Shown here in pieces: positions 37,241-46,810 of a DNA stretch of 64,000 nucleotides (its first letter is position 1; every line of letters starts with the position of its first letter). The position numbers were made by a program, and so were the translations under genes. Source of the stretch: DASUBV01 sp035532295 (GTDB taxonomy: Bacteria; Actinomycetota; Actinomycetes; Streptosporangiales; Streptosporangiaceae); assembly GCA_035532295.1 (NCBI GenBank), contig DATKRH010000104.1, positions 15,183 through 79,182 on the forward strand. The letters are read 5' to 3'. The notes beneath the pieces were generated by a model. The model made no database searches. It was not told the origin of the DNA and was given only the letters and a program-made list of their open reading frames with translations.

Positions 37241-38263
37241 ATGCCTATCGCGACGCCAGAGATCTATGCCCAGATGCTCGACCGGGCCAAGGAGCAGGGC
37301 TTCGCCTATCCGGCGATCAACGTGACGTCCAGCCAGACACTGAACGCGGCCATCCGCGGTTTCGCGGAGGCCGGCAGCGACGGGATCGTCCAGGTCTCGA
37401 CGGGTGGCGCCGAGTACCTGTCCGGCCAGGGGGTCAAGGACATGGTCACCGGATCGGTGGCGCTGGCGCATTTCGCCCGCACGGTCGCGGCCCGCTACCC
37501 GGTCCAGATCGCCCTGCACACCGACCACTGCCCGAAGGACAAGCTGGACGGATTCATGCGCCCGCTGGTCCAGATCTCCGCCGAGCGTGTGGAGCGCGGC
37601 GAGGAGCCGCTGTTCCAGTCGCACATGTGGGATGGCTCGGCGGTCCCGCTCGCGGAGAACCTGCAGATCGCCGATGAGCTACTCGACAAGTGCGCCGCTG
37701 CCCGCGTCGTGATGGAGATGGAAATCGGGGTCGTCGGCGGCGAGGAGGACGGCGTCGTGGGCGAGATCAACGAGAAGCTCTACAGCACGCCGCAGGACGC
37801 GCTCGCGACCGCGGAGACGCTCGGGCTCGGTGAGCGGGGCCGGTACCTGCTCGCCGCGACGTTCGGGAACGTGCACGGCGTCTACAAGCCGGGCCACGTC
37901 AAGCTGCGGCCGGCGGTGCTGAAGGACATCCAGGAGGCCGTCGGCGCCAAGTACGGCCAGGCCAGGCCCTTCGACCTCGTCTTCCACGGCGGATCGGGCT
38001 CGGATCTCGCCGACATCCGGGAGGCCATTTCCTACGGCGCGATCAAGATGAACGTGGACACCGACACGCAGTACGCGTTCACGCGCCCGGTCGCCGGTCA
38101 CATGTTCAAGAACTACGACGGCGTCCTCAAGATCGACGGCGAGGTCGGCAACAAGAAGGCCTACGACCCGCGCAGCTGGGGGAAGGCGGGGGAGGAGGCG
38201 ATGACCGCCCGCGTCGTCCAGGCCTGCGAGGACCTGATGGCGGCGGGCAAGCAGATCGGCTGA
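37241..38263 (+). CDS. fba: class II fructose-bisphosphate aldolase
   Basis: Glycolytic and gluconeogenic zinc aldolase, 340 residues. Seen are AYPAINVTSSQTLNAAIRGFAEAGSDGIVQ, the zinc and catalytic segment LHTDHCPKD, MEMEIGVVGGEEDGV, ATFGNVHGVYKPG with a zinc-binding His, VFHGGSGS, and GAIKMNVDTDTQYAFTRP, which binds the substrate phosphate. ATG at 37241 has GAGAGGAAG about eight bases upstream. It lies 129 bp after pyrE and before a DUF3151 gene, a common actinobacterial order. Confidence 0.97.
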   Translation: MPIATPEIYAQMLDRAKEQGFAYPAINVTSSQTLNAAIRGFAEAGSDGIVQVSTGGAEYLSGQGVKDMVTGSVALAHFARTVAARYPVQIALHTDHCPKDKLDGFMRPLVQISAERVERGEEPLFQSHMWDGSAVPLAENLQIADELLDKCAAARVVMEMEIGVVGGEEDGVVGEINEKLYSTPQDALATAETLGLGERGRYLLAATFGNVHGVYKPGHVKLRPAVLKDIQEAVGAKYGQARPFDLVFHGGSGSDLADIREAISYGAIKMNVDTDTQYAFTRPVAGHMFKNYDGVLKIDGEVGNKKAYDPRSWGKAGEEAMTARVVQACEDLMAAGKQIG

Positions 38264-38339
38264 ACCATCACGACCGCAACCACCAACGCAACACCGGGCC
38301 GGCCACGGACGACCGGGCGGCTGACGAGAGGATGAGCGC

Positions 38340-38753
38340 ATGAGCCCTCAGAATTTGCTCGGCGGTCCGCCCGAGACCCTGCTGCCCGATCAGCAGGAAG
38401 CGCGCGCGGCCCTGGAATCGGGGGCAGACCCCGCCACCGTGGCCGCCCGCTTCCCGGCCTACTGCGCCTCCTGGGCCGCGCTCGCGGAACGGGCGCTGGC
38501 TGACGGCGACCCGGTCACCGCCTACGCGTTCGCCAGGACCGGCTACCACCGCGGGCTCGATCAGCTGCGCCGGGCCGGCTGGAAGGGCTACGGGCCAGTG
38601 CCGTGGGAGCATGAGCCGAATCAGGGCTTCCTGCGCGCGCTGGCGGCCCTGAGTGGCGCGGCGGCAGCCATCGGGGAAGATGACGAGGCGGAGCGGTGCC
38701 GGGTCTTCCTGGCGGAGAGCAGCGCCGCCGCCGCGGCGCAGCTCCTGCCGTAG
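38340..38753 (+). CDS. DUF3151 family protein
   Basis: A 137-residue cytoplasmic protein of the actinobacteria-specific DUF3151 family, which has no established function. Conserved features are NLLGGPPETLLP at the N-terminus, ASWAALAERAL, YAFARTGYHRGLDQLRRAGWKGYGPVPWEHEPNQGFLRALAALS and a terminal helix with RCRVFL. It lies between fba and purA in many actinomycetes. ATG at 38340 has GAGAGGATGAG upstream. Confidence 0.9.
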   Translation: MSPQNLLGGPPETLLPDQQEARAALESGADPATVAARFPAYCASWAALAERALADGDPVTAYAFARTGYHRGLDQLRRAGWKGYGPVPWEHEPNQGFLRALAALSGAAAAIGEDDEAERCRVFLAESSAAAAAQLLP

Positions 38754-38794
38754 GACCCGTAGGACGACCTCTTGCGCAGGGAAGGACCGGGAAT

Positions 38795-40078
<1,284 letters not shown>

Positions 40079-40099
40079 GCCGCCGGTAGGCTCTGCGCC

Positions 40100-41353
40100 G
40101 TGCGAGTCCTCGTCCTCGGCTCCGGTGGCCGTGAGCATGCCCTTGTCCGCGCGCTAGCGGCCGACCCGGAAGTAACGGCGCTGCACGCGGCGCCCGGTAA
40201 TCCGGGCATCGGCGAGACGGCGCAACTGCATGACGTGGTGCCCGCCGATCCCGCCAGCGTGACCGCGCTGGCCTCCCGGATCGCCGCGGACCTGGTGGTG
40301 ATCGGCCCCGAGGCGCCGCTGGTGGCCGGGGTGGCCGACGCGCTGCGCGCGGCCGGCATCGACTGCTTTGGTCCCGGCCAGGACGCGGCGATGATCGAGG
40401 GCTCCAAGTCGTTCGCCAAGCAGGTCATGGTCGCCGCGGGCATTCCCACGGCCGCGGCCCGCACGTGCTCCAGCGCCGCCGAGGCCGCGGCGGCGCTGGA
40501 TGTCTTCGGGGCGCCCTACGTGGTCAAGGCGGACGGCCTGGCGGCCGGGAAGGGCGTCGTGGTCACCGACGACCGCGCGGCGGCCCTGCGGCACGCCGAC
40601 GACTGCGGGCTGGTGGTCATCGAGGAGTACCTCGACGGGCCGGAGGTGTCCGTCTTCGCGATCGCCGACGGCACGACCGCCGTCTCCCTGCTGCCCGCCC
40701 AGGACTTCAAGCGGGCCTACGACGGCGACGCCGGCCCGAACACGGGCGGCATGGGCGCTTACGCGCCGCTGGGCTGGGCTCCGCCCGGCCTGGGCGAGGA
40801 GATCCTGGCCACCGTGGTCCGGCCCGCCCTCGCCGAGCTGCGGCGGCGCGGCACCCCCTACAGCGGGCTGCTGTACACGGGCCTGAGCCTCACCTCCCGC
40901 GGCCCCCGGGTCGTCGAGTTCAACGCGCGGTTCGGGGATCCAGAGGCTCAGGTCGTGCTCGACCGGCTCGCGACTCCGCTGGCCGGCCTGCTGCGGGCGG
41001 CGGCCACCGGCGACCTGGCCGCCGCGAGCGGCGCCGAGCTGCACTGGCGGCACGGAGCGGCGGTCACCGTGGTCGTGGCCGCCGAAGGCTACCCCGCCGC
41101 ACCGGTCACCGGGGACGAGATCACGGGCATCGCGCAGGCGGCGCTACAGCCCGGCGCCTACGTCCTGCACGCCGGTACCCGGATGGACGGCGACGGGCGC
41201 CTGGTGTCCAGCGGCGGACGGGTCCTGGACGTCGTCGGCACGGGGGATGACGTCGCGCAGGCCGCCGACGCCGCCTACGCGGCCGCGGCCGCGATCGCGA
41301 TGCGCGGCGGCTGGTACCGCACGGATATCGCGGGCGGCCCGGATCCCGGCTGA
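40100..41353 (+). CDS. purD: phosphoribosylamine-glycine ligase (GARS)
   Basis: ATP-grasp ligase making glycinamide ribonucleotide in the second step of purine synthesis. The 417 residues show VLVLGSGGREHALVRAL, APGNPGIG, VVIGPEAPLVAGVADALRA, SKSFAKQVM, VVKADGLAAGKGVVV, PAQDFKRAYDGDAGPNTGGMGAYAP and VVEFNARFGDPEAQVVL. GTG at 40100 lies 21 bp after purA. Confidence 0.97.
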   Translation: MRVLVLGSGGREHALVRALAADPEVTALHAAPGNPGIGETAQLHDVVPADPASVTALASRIAADLVVIGPEAPLVAGVADALRAAGIDCFGPGQDAAMIEGSKSFAKQVMVAAGIPTAAARTCSSAAEAAAALDVFGAPYVVKADGLAAGKGVVVTDDRAAALRHADDCGLVVIEEYLDGPEVSVFAIADGTTAVSLLPAQDFKRAYDGDAGPNTGGMGAYAPLGWAPPGLGEEILATVVRPALAELRRRGTPYSGLLYTGLSLTSRGPRVVEFNARFGDPEAQVVLDRLATPLAGLLRAAATGDLAAASGAELHWRHGAAVTVVVAAEGYPAAPVTGDEITGIAQAALQPGAYVLHAGTRMDGDGRLVSSGGRVLDVVGTGDDVAQAADAAYAAAAAIAMRGGWYRTDIAGGPDPG

Positions 41354-41427
41354 CAGCGCGGCCCTGTTCCTGGCCGGCGAGCCTGGCGGTGCAGAGGCCG
41401 CAACCGCGGATACGGCAGGATAGGGCT

Positions 41428-42735
41428 GTGATCGAACGGTACACGCTGCCCGAGATGGGCCAAGTCTGGAGCGAGTCGCACAAGTACGAGCTCTGGTGTC
41501 AGGTCGAGGTGCTCGTCCTCGCCGCGCACGCCCGGGCGGGCACGGTCCCGGCCGACGCCGTGGCGCCGGTGGCGGCCGCCCCGGTGCCGACTCCCGAGGC
41601 GGTAGCCGCGCTGGAGGCCGTGACCGGTCACGACGTGATCGCGTTCCTGTCCGCCTGGGCGGACAACACCCGGCCGCGCGAGGCCGCCGCCTACGTGCAC
41701 TTCGGCATGACGTCCTCCGACCTGCTGGACACCGCGCTCGGCTTGCAGCTCACGCAGGCCACCGACCTGCTGCTGACCCGGTGCACCGCCCTGCTCGGGG
41801 TGCTGCGCGAGCACGCGCTGGCCCATCAGGCCACGCTGCGCGTGGGTCGCACCCACGGCATCCACGCCGAGCCTGACGTGTGGGGACACCGGGTCGCGGA
41901 CTTCGCCTTCGCGATCGCTCGCTGCCGCGACCGGCTCACCCGGGCCCGGGAGGCCGTCGCGGTCGGGAAGCTGTCCGGCGTGGTGGGCACCTACTCCAAC
42001 ATCGACCCGGCGATCGAGTCGCAGGTGATGGCCGAGCTCGGGCTGCGGCCCGCCGACGTGGCGAGTCAGGTCGTGCTCCGGGACGGCATCGCGGAGTGGA
42101 CCAGCGTCCTGGCGCTGATCGCCACGGTCTGCGAGGCCATCGCCCTGGAGGTCCGGCACGGCCAGCGGACCGAGGTCGCCGAGCTCGCCGAGGCCTTCGG
42201 GGCCGGGCAGAAAGGCTCGTCCGCCATGCCGCACAAGAAGAACCCGATCCGCTCGGAGCGGATCTGCGGCATGGCGCGGCTAGTCCGCGCCCAGGTCGTC
42301 CCCGTGCTGGAGGGGATACCGCTGTGGCACGAGCGTGATATCTCGCACTCCTCCACCGAGCGGGTGGCCCTGCCCGATGCCGCCATCGCGACCGACTTCC
42401 TGCTGGAGCAGACCACCGGCCTGATGGCCGGGCTGGTGGTGGACGCCGACCGGATGGCGGCCAACCTGGATTCCAGCCACGGCCTGATCTATACCTCGGC
42501 CGTGCTGCTGGAACTGGTAGCCGCCGGGATGTCCCGCGAGGACGCCTACGCGCTCGTCCAGGCGGCCGCGATGGCGACCTGGCAGACCGCGATACCGTTC
42601 CGGGAGACGCTGCGCACGCATGCCGCGCTCGCGGGCCAGCGGCTCGACGAGGCCCGGCTCGACGAGGTATGCCGGCCCGAGCGGTACGTTGCGCGACTCG
42701 GACCGGTCTTCGAGCGGCTCGAGAAGCTCTCCTGA
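41428..42735 (+). CDS. purB: adenylosuccinate lyase
   Basis: Fumarase-superfamily lyase that acts twice in purine synthesis, on SAICAR and on adenylosuccinate. The 435 residues contain YTLPEMGQVWSESHKYELW at the start, FGMTSSDLLDTALGLQL, RVGRTHGIHAEP and the superfamily signature KGSSAMPHKKNPIRSE. GTG at 41428 matches the short MIERYTLPEM-type N-terminus; there is 74 bp to purD. Confidence 0.97.
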   Translation: MIERYTLPEMGQVWSESHKYELWCQVEVLVLAAHARAGTVPADAVAPVAAAPVPTPEAVAALEAVTGHDVIAFLSAWADNTRPREAAAYVHFGMTSSDLLDTALGLQLTQATDLLLTRCTALLGVLREHALAHQATLRVGRTHGIHAEPDVWGHRVADFAFAIARCRDRLTRAREAVAVGKLSGVVGTYSNIDPAIESQVMAELGLRPADVASQVVLRDGIAEWTSVLALIATVCEAIALEVRHGQRTEVAELAEAFGAGQKGSSAMPHKKNPIRSERICGMARLVRAQVVPVLEGIPLWHERDISHSSTERVALPDAAIATDFLLEQTTGLMAGLVVDADRMAANLDSSHGLIYTSAVLLELVAAGMSREDAYALVQAAAMATWQTAIPFRETLRTHAALAGQRLDEARLDEVCRPERYVARLGPVFERLEKLS

Positions 42736-42760
42736 GCGCCGGCCGGGACAGGATCCAGCG

Positions 42761-43594
42761 ATGAAGCTGCTGCACTCGGGCAAGGTCCGTGACCTCTACG
42801 AGGACGGCCCCGACCTGATCATGGTGGCGTCCGACCGGATGAGCGTCTACGACGTCGTGCTGCCCACGCCGATCCCGGACAAGGGCGCGATCCTCACCCA
42901 GCTCTCGCTGTGGTGGTTCGAGCGGCTCGGTGACCTGGTGCCCAATCACGTCATCTCGGCGACCCGGGTGCCCGCTGAATGGGCTGGGCGGGCGATCCGG
43001 TGCCAGCGACTGGAGATGTTCGGCGTGGAGTGCATCGCGCGCGGCTACCTGGCGGGCCTGGGACTGGCCGCCTACCGGGAAACCGGCGCCGTGTCCGGCG
43101 TCGCCCTGCCCGACGGGCTGGTCGAGGGGTCGCGGCTGCCCGAGCCCGTGTTCACGCCCACCACCAAGGCCAGCGCCGGCGAGCATGACGAGTTCATCGA
43201 CTTCAGCGCGGTCGCCGGCGAGGTCGGGCCGCAGACCGCGGCGCGGCTGCGCGAGCTAACCCTGGCGGTCTACCGGCGGGGCGACGAGACCGCCCGGGCC
43301 CAGGGGGTCATCATCGCCGACACCAAGCTGGAGTTCGGCCAGTCTGCCGACGGCACGATCACGCTCGCCGACGAGGTCCTGACCCCGGACTCCTCACGGT
43401 TCTGGCCCGCCGATCTCTGGCAGCCCGGCCGGCCCCAGTACTCGATGGACAAGCAGTACGTGCGCGACTGGTCGCTGACCACGGGCTGGGACAAGCAGGG
43501 CCCCGCGCCGGAGATCCCGGCCGATGTGGTGGAAGCGACCCGCGCGCGCTACATCGAGGCTTATGAGCGCATCACCGGCGCGGCGTGGCGCTGA
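42761..43594 (+). CDS. purC: phosphoribosylaminoimidazole-succinocarboxamide synthase (SAICAR synthetase)
   Basis: Adds aspartate to CAIR. The 277-residue protein has LLHSGKVRDLYEDG, VASDRMSVYDVVLPTPIPDKGAILTQLSLWWF, RGYLAGLG, TKASAGEHDEFIDF, the SAICAR-synthetase loop IIADTKLEFG and DEVLTPDSSRFWP. ATG at 42761 is 25 bp after purB, preceded by GGACAGGA. It ends the purA-purD-purB-purC run and is followed by an inverted repeat. Confidence 0.97.
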   Translation: MKLLHSGKVRDLYEDGPDLIMVASDRMSVYDVVLPTPIPDKGAILTQLSLWWFERLGDLVPNHVISATRVPAEWAGRAIRCQRLEMFGVECIARGYLAGLGLAAYRETGAVSGVALPDGLVEGSRLPEPVFTPTTKASAGEHDEFIDFSAVAGEVGPQTAARLRELTLAVYRRGDETARAQGVIIADTKLEFGQSADGTITLADEVLTPDSSRFWPADLWQPGRPQYSMDKQYVRDWSLTTGWDKQGPAPEIPADVVEATRARYIEAYERITGAAWR

Positions 43595-43595
43595 G

Positions 43596-43641
43596 CCCGC
43601 CGGCGCTGGACCTGCTATCCGCTCAGGTAAACGCCGGCGGG
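43596..43641 (+). terminator. 10-bp inverted repeat after purC, possible terminator
   Basis: cccgccggcg (43596-43605) and cgccggcggg (43632-43641) are perfect complements with a 26-base loop, beginning right after the purC stop codon. There is no T-run, and the loop is long. Confidence 0.45.
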
Positions 43642-43957
43642 TGCGCGGATGAGGCGGCGCCGGCGGGGTAAGAGGGAACCGGATCGATGTCGTCCGTCGA
43701 AGGACCCGATGCGGCGGCCTTCCGCGACGCAGGCCCGGCAAGAGCCCGGCGATAACTCCTAGGAGTCATTCAGATACTTTACGTAACACAGTCATCATGG
43801 TCCGGGGGGCGCAGAAGCGGTGGAATACTGGACGACACGTGAGACAGGCGGCCGACAACTGAGCGAGATGCCTTCCGGTTGGTCGGCAGCCGGACCGGGC
43901 AGCCCGGCGCTGAGCCGGTCAGGCGATTCCGCCCTGAATGACAGGAGCTCCAGCCAG
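43642..43957 (+). promoter_or_regulatory. 316-bp upstream region of the murA-like gene with two short palindromes
   Basis: No gene supported. ACTCCTAGGAGT (43755-43766) is a perfect 12-bp palindrome, and TTACGTAA (43779-43786) lies 12 bp downstream in a locally AT-richer stretch (43750-43800). These are good operator or promoter candidates for the enolpyruvyl transferase gene. In-frame codons upstream of ATG 43958 exist back to 43820 but lack conservation. Confidence 0.5.
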
Positions 43958-45238
43958 ATGACGAGCGGTCCCGAGACCCGCTATCGCGTCCGCGGCGGCA
44001 ACCCGCTGCAGGGGACAGTCTTCGTACAGGGCGCCAAGAACGCCGCGCTCAAGATGATCGCGGCCTCGCTGCTGGCCGAGAAGGGCCGGACGGTCCTGCG
44101 GAACGTGCCGGTCATCGAGGACGTCCGGCGGGCCGTCGAGCTGGCCCAGGCGGTCGGGGCGGTCGTCAAGTTCCACGAGGCCGAGCGCACCCTCGTGGTC
44201 GACGCCTCCGATCTGACCAGTTCCGTGCTGCCGGCCGACATCGCGGGCCGGTTCCGGGCATCGGTGCTCTTCGTGCCCGCGCTGCTGCACCGGTTCGGCG
44301 AGGCCACCATCGAGGGCATCGGCGGCTGCAATCTCGGCAGCCGGCTGCTGGACTTTCACTACCGGGGCTTCGCCCGGCTCGGCGCGATCGTGGATGAGCA
44401 GGAGACCCAGATCCACATCAAGGCGGGCCACCTGCGCGGCGCCCACCTGTACCTCGACACGCCCTCGCACACCGGTACCGAGAACCTGATCATGGCGGCC
44501 TCGCTGGCGCCCGGCACGACGGTGATCGACAACTGCGCGCTCGAGCCCGAGGTGCTGGACGTGATCTCGTTCCTCACCAAGATGGGCGCGCGCATCAGCG
44601 GCGGCGGCACCGGCTTCGTGACCGTCCACGGCGTCGGCGAGCTCACGGCCGTGGAGCACACGGTCATGGCCGATCGCATCGACGCCGCCGTTTTCGCCAT
44701 GGCCGCGGCCATGGCCGGCGGCGAGGTTACCCTGGTCGGCGCCTCGCTTGAGGATTTCGGGGTTGTCCGGTGGAAGCTAGAGCAGATGGGCGTGGAGTTC
44801 GCCACTCACGGTGCCATCCTGCAGGTTCGCCGCGATCGGCAGCTTCGGCCAATCAACGTGATCACGAGCCCGTTCCCCGGATTCGCCACCGACCTGCAGT
44901 CGCCCATTATGGCGCTGAGCTGCCTGGCCGAGGGCACCAGCTACATCCGGGAGACCATCTTCGATGGCCGGTACATGCTGGCCGGCGAGCTCAGCAAGAT
45001 GGGCGCCAAGGTGGAGGTAGCCGGGAACGCCGTGCTGGTGCACGGCCCGACGCCGCTGCACGGCACCGAGGTCATCGCGCATGAGCTGCGCACGGGGATC
45101 GCGCTGGTCCTGGCCGGGCTGGCCGCCGAGGGCGAGACCGTCGTGGCGCCGGGCTACCTGATCAACCGGGGCCACGCGTCGGTCGCTTCGCGGCTGACCA
45201 CCCTCGGCGCCGACGTCATCGAGGAAATCGTCGACTGA
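43958..45238 (+). CDS. murA: UDP-N-acetylglucosamine 1-carboxyvinyltransferase family (MurA-like)
   Basis: EPT-fold enzyme moving enolpyruvate from PEP to UDP-GlcNAc, the first committed step of peptidoglycan. The 426 residues show GAKNAALKMIAASLLA (catalytic Lys-Asn), RASVLFVPALL, the catalytic-loop Cys124 in GGCNLGSRLLDFH, FATDLQSPIMAL with the general-base Asp, and LINRGH. Two features differ from ordinary MurA: the loop GGC-N-L-G-S-R replaces GGC-A-I-G-A-R-P, and AHELRTGIALVLAGL replaces the usual ATDLRAGAALV. It may be a second MurA or a specialised paralogue. ATG 43958 gives the normal length; GGAG lies about 11 bases upstream. Confidence 0.85.
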   Translation: MTSGPETRYRVRGGNPLQGTVFVQGAKNAALKMIAASLLAEKGRTVLRNVPVIEDVRRAVELAQAVGAVVKFHEAERTLVVDASDLTSSVLPADIAGRFRASVLFVPALLHRFGEATIEGIGGCNLGSRLLDFHYRGFARLGAIVDEQETQIHIKAGHLRGAHLYLDTPSHTGTENLIMAASLAPGTTVIDNCALEPEVLDVISFLTKMGARISGGGTGFVTVHGVGELTAVEHTVMADRIDAAVFAMAAAMAGGEVTLVGASLEDFGVVRWKLEQMGVEFATHGAILQVRRDRQLRPINVITSPFPGFATDLQSPIMALSCLAEGTSYIRETIFDGRYMLAGELSKMGAKVEVAGNAVLVHGPTPLHGTEVIAHELRTGIALVLAGLAAEGETVVAPGYLINRGHASVASRLTTLGADVIEEIVD

Positions 45239-45376
45239 CGCTGCTATCTGCGAAGATTCCCCCCGCCATTCACATTTCGCGAGTCACAACGTCCAGTTGC
45301 ACCCCGCTGAACCCAGTTGAGTTTCGTTTTGCCGTTGAATCACGGATAATTGCCTCTTCCAGAGACAAGTCCAGTG

Positions 45377-45396
45377 CGCTACGAAATGAAGTAGCG
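45377..45396. promoter_or_regulatory. inverted repeat upstream of the regulator gene, possible autoregulatory operator
   Basis: CGCTAC-gaaatgaa-GTAGCG, 31 bp before the next start codon, in a 189-bp gap (45239-45427) that is visibly poorer in GC than the rest of the window. The arms are exact but only six bases long. Confidence 0.4.
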
Positions 45397-45427
45397 AAAC
45401 TTACCGGCTGCGGAGCGGGTGGCCTGA

Positions 45428-46789
45428 ATGAGACGGGAAATGGCGCGAATGGCAGGTGGCGCCGAGCCGACGATCGGCATCGTCGGACCGCACGAACTGG
45501 TGGAGCGGATCATGCTGTCCGGCCTGCCGCTGACGGCGGGGCACGGGCCGGCGCAGCCAGCTGACCGGGGTGACACTGCCACCCGGCGACTGGTGACGGC
45601 GGCGTACCGGGAAGAGCAGGAGGCCCCGGAGAAGGTGGCCCGGCTGGGCAACACGGTCGATGCGTGCCTGTTCGCCAGCAGGGTGCCCTATGAGTACGCC
45701 CGGCGAGCCGGCGTGCTCAGCGTCCCGGCCACCTACATCCAGCTCAGCGGCAGCGCCCTGTACGCGGCGCTGCTGCGCGCGAGCCGGGATGGCCTGGACA
45801 TCTCCCGGTCGAGCATCGACGTCATCAGCCAGGCCGATGCGGAGGACGCGCTCACCGAGCTCGGCATCCCCGCCGGCGGCGTTCACGTCCGCGATGAGGT
45901 CTCCAGCTCGGCCGTCATCGCCGCCTTTCACGAGCGGCTGTCGCACCAGAATGAGACCGCCGTCGCCTTCACCTGCCTGCAGTCGGTGGCCAGGAAGCTA
46001 TCCGCGGCCCAGGTTCCGGTCTTCGCGCTCCGGCCAACCGGCAGCGCGATCAGGTCGGCCCTGCGGACCGGGACCCTGCTGGCCGGCTACCGGCGCCTGG
46101 AGAACGCCCAGCTGGCCGTCGTGATCGTGGAGGTACCGACCCTGCGCGATACCGTGCGCCGCGGCGCGCCGCGGCAGGCCCGCGAGGAACTGCGGCTGAC
46201 CGTGCACCGCTTCCTCGTTCAGGAGGCCCAGCGGATCCATGCCACGGTGAGCGCGCTGAACGATCACGGCTTCCTGGTCGTCGCCACCCGGGGATCGCTG
46301 ATCCAGGCCGCCGATGTCCTGGGCGGGCCGCCGTTCGTCGAGCGGGCCCGCAGCGAGCTGGGCATCGGCATCGAGGTAGGCGTCGGCGGCGGCCGGACCG
46401 AACTGGAGGCCGAGGCGCGAGCCCGCGCCTCGCTCGGGCGGCCGCCCGCGACGACCCGGCCGCCAGGGCAGGTCCGCGAGCGGGTCAGCCAGCCGCTGGT
46501 TCCCGGCCCGCGGGCGGCCCCGCCCACGGCCGCCAGCCGCCGCGGGCTCGACACGCTGGTCCGCCTCTCGGAGAAGCTAACGGCGACCGGCGCGACGCCG
46601 GTCGTGGACGCCGAGACGGCCGGGCGGCTGCTCTCGGTGACCCCGCGCACGGCCCGGCGGCTGCTGGCGACGCTCGTGGAGGAGGGCCTGGCCTGGCCGC
46701 TTCCCCCCAGCAGGAGCCCGCAGCCGGGCCGGCCGCGGCAGGCCTACCGGCTGGTGGTCGAGAAGCTAGGACCGCGCGGCGCCCGCTAG
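45428..46789 (+). CDS. putative transcriptional regulator, N-terminal sensory region plus C-terminal winged helix
   Basis: 453 residues of a conserved actinobacterial type I cannot name. It opens with TIGIVGPHELVERIMLSG, a Rossmann-like start, continues with CLFASRVPYEYARRAGVL, and its middle (AVVIVEVPTLRDT, LVVATRGSL) resembles a GGDEF/cyclase-like fold without catalytic motifs. A Pro/Arg-rich linker leads to a C-terminal helix-turn-helix (DAETAGRLLSVTPRTARRLLATLVEEGLAWPLP). Probably a ligand-responsive regulator. ATG at 45428 follows GGAGCGGG loosely. The murA-like gene lies immediately upstream on the same strand and is an obvious candidate target; this is inference. Confidence 0.7.
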   Translation: MRREMARMAGGAEPTIGIVGPHELVERIMLSGLPLTAGHGPAQPADRGDTATRRLVTAAYREEQEAPEKVARLGNTVDACLFASRVPYEYARRAGVLSVPATYIQLSGSALYAALLRASRDGLDISRSSIDVISQADAEDALTELGIPAGGVHVRDEVSSSAVIAAFHERLSHQNETAVAFTCLQSVARKLSAAQVPVFALRPTGSAIRSALRTGTLLAGYRRLENAQLAVVIVEVPTLRDTVRRGAPRQAREELRLTVHRFLVQEAQRIHATVSALNDHGFLVVATRGSLIQAADVLGGPPFVERARSELGIGIEVGVGGGRTELEAEARARASLGRPPATTRPPGQVRERVSQPLVPGPRAAPPTAASRRGLDTLVRLSEKLTATGATPVVDAETAGRLLSVTPRTARRLLATLVEEGLAWPLPPSRSPQPGRPRQAYRLVVEKLGPRGAR

Positions 46790-46810
46790 CCGCGCCAGCG
46801 GCTGATGACG

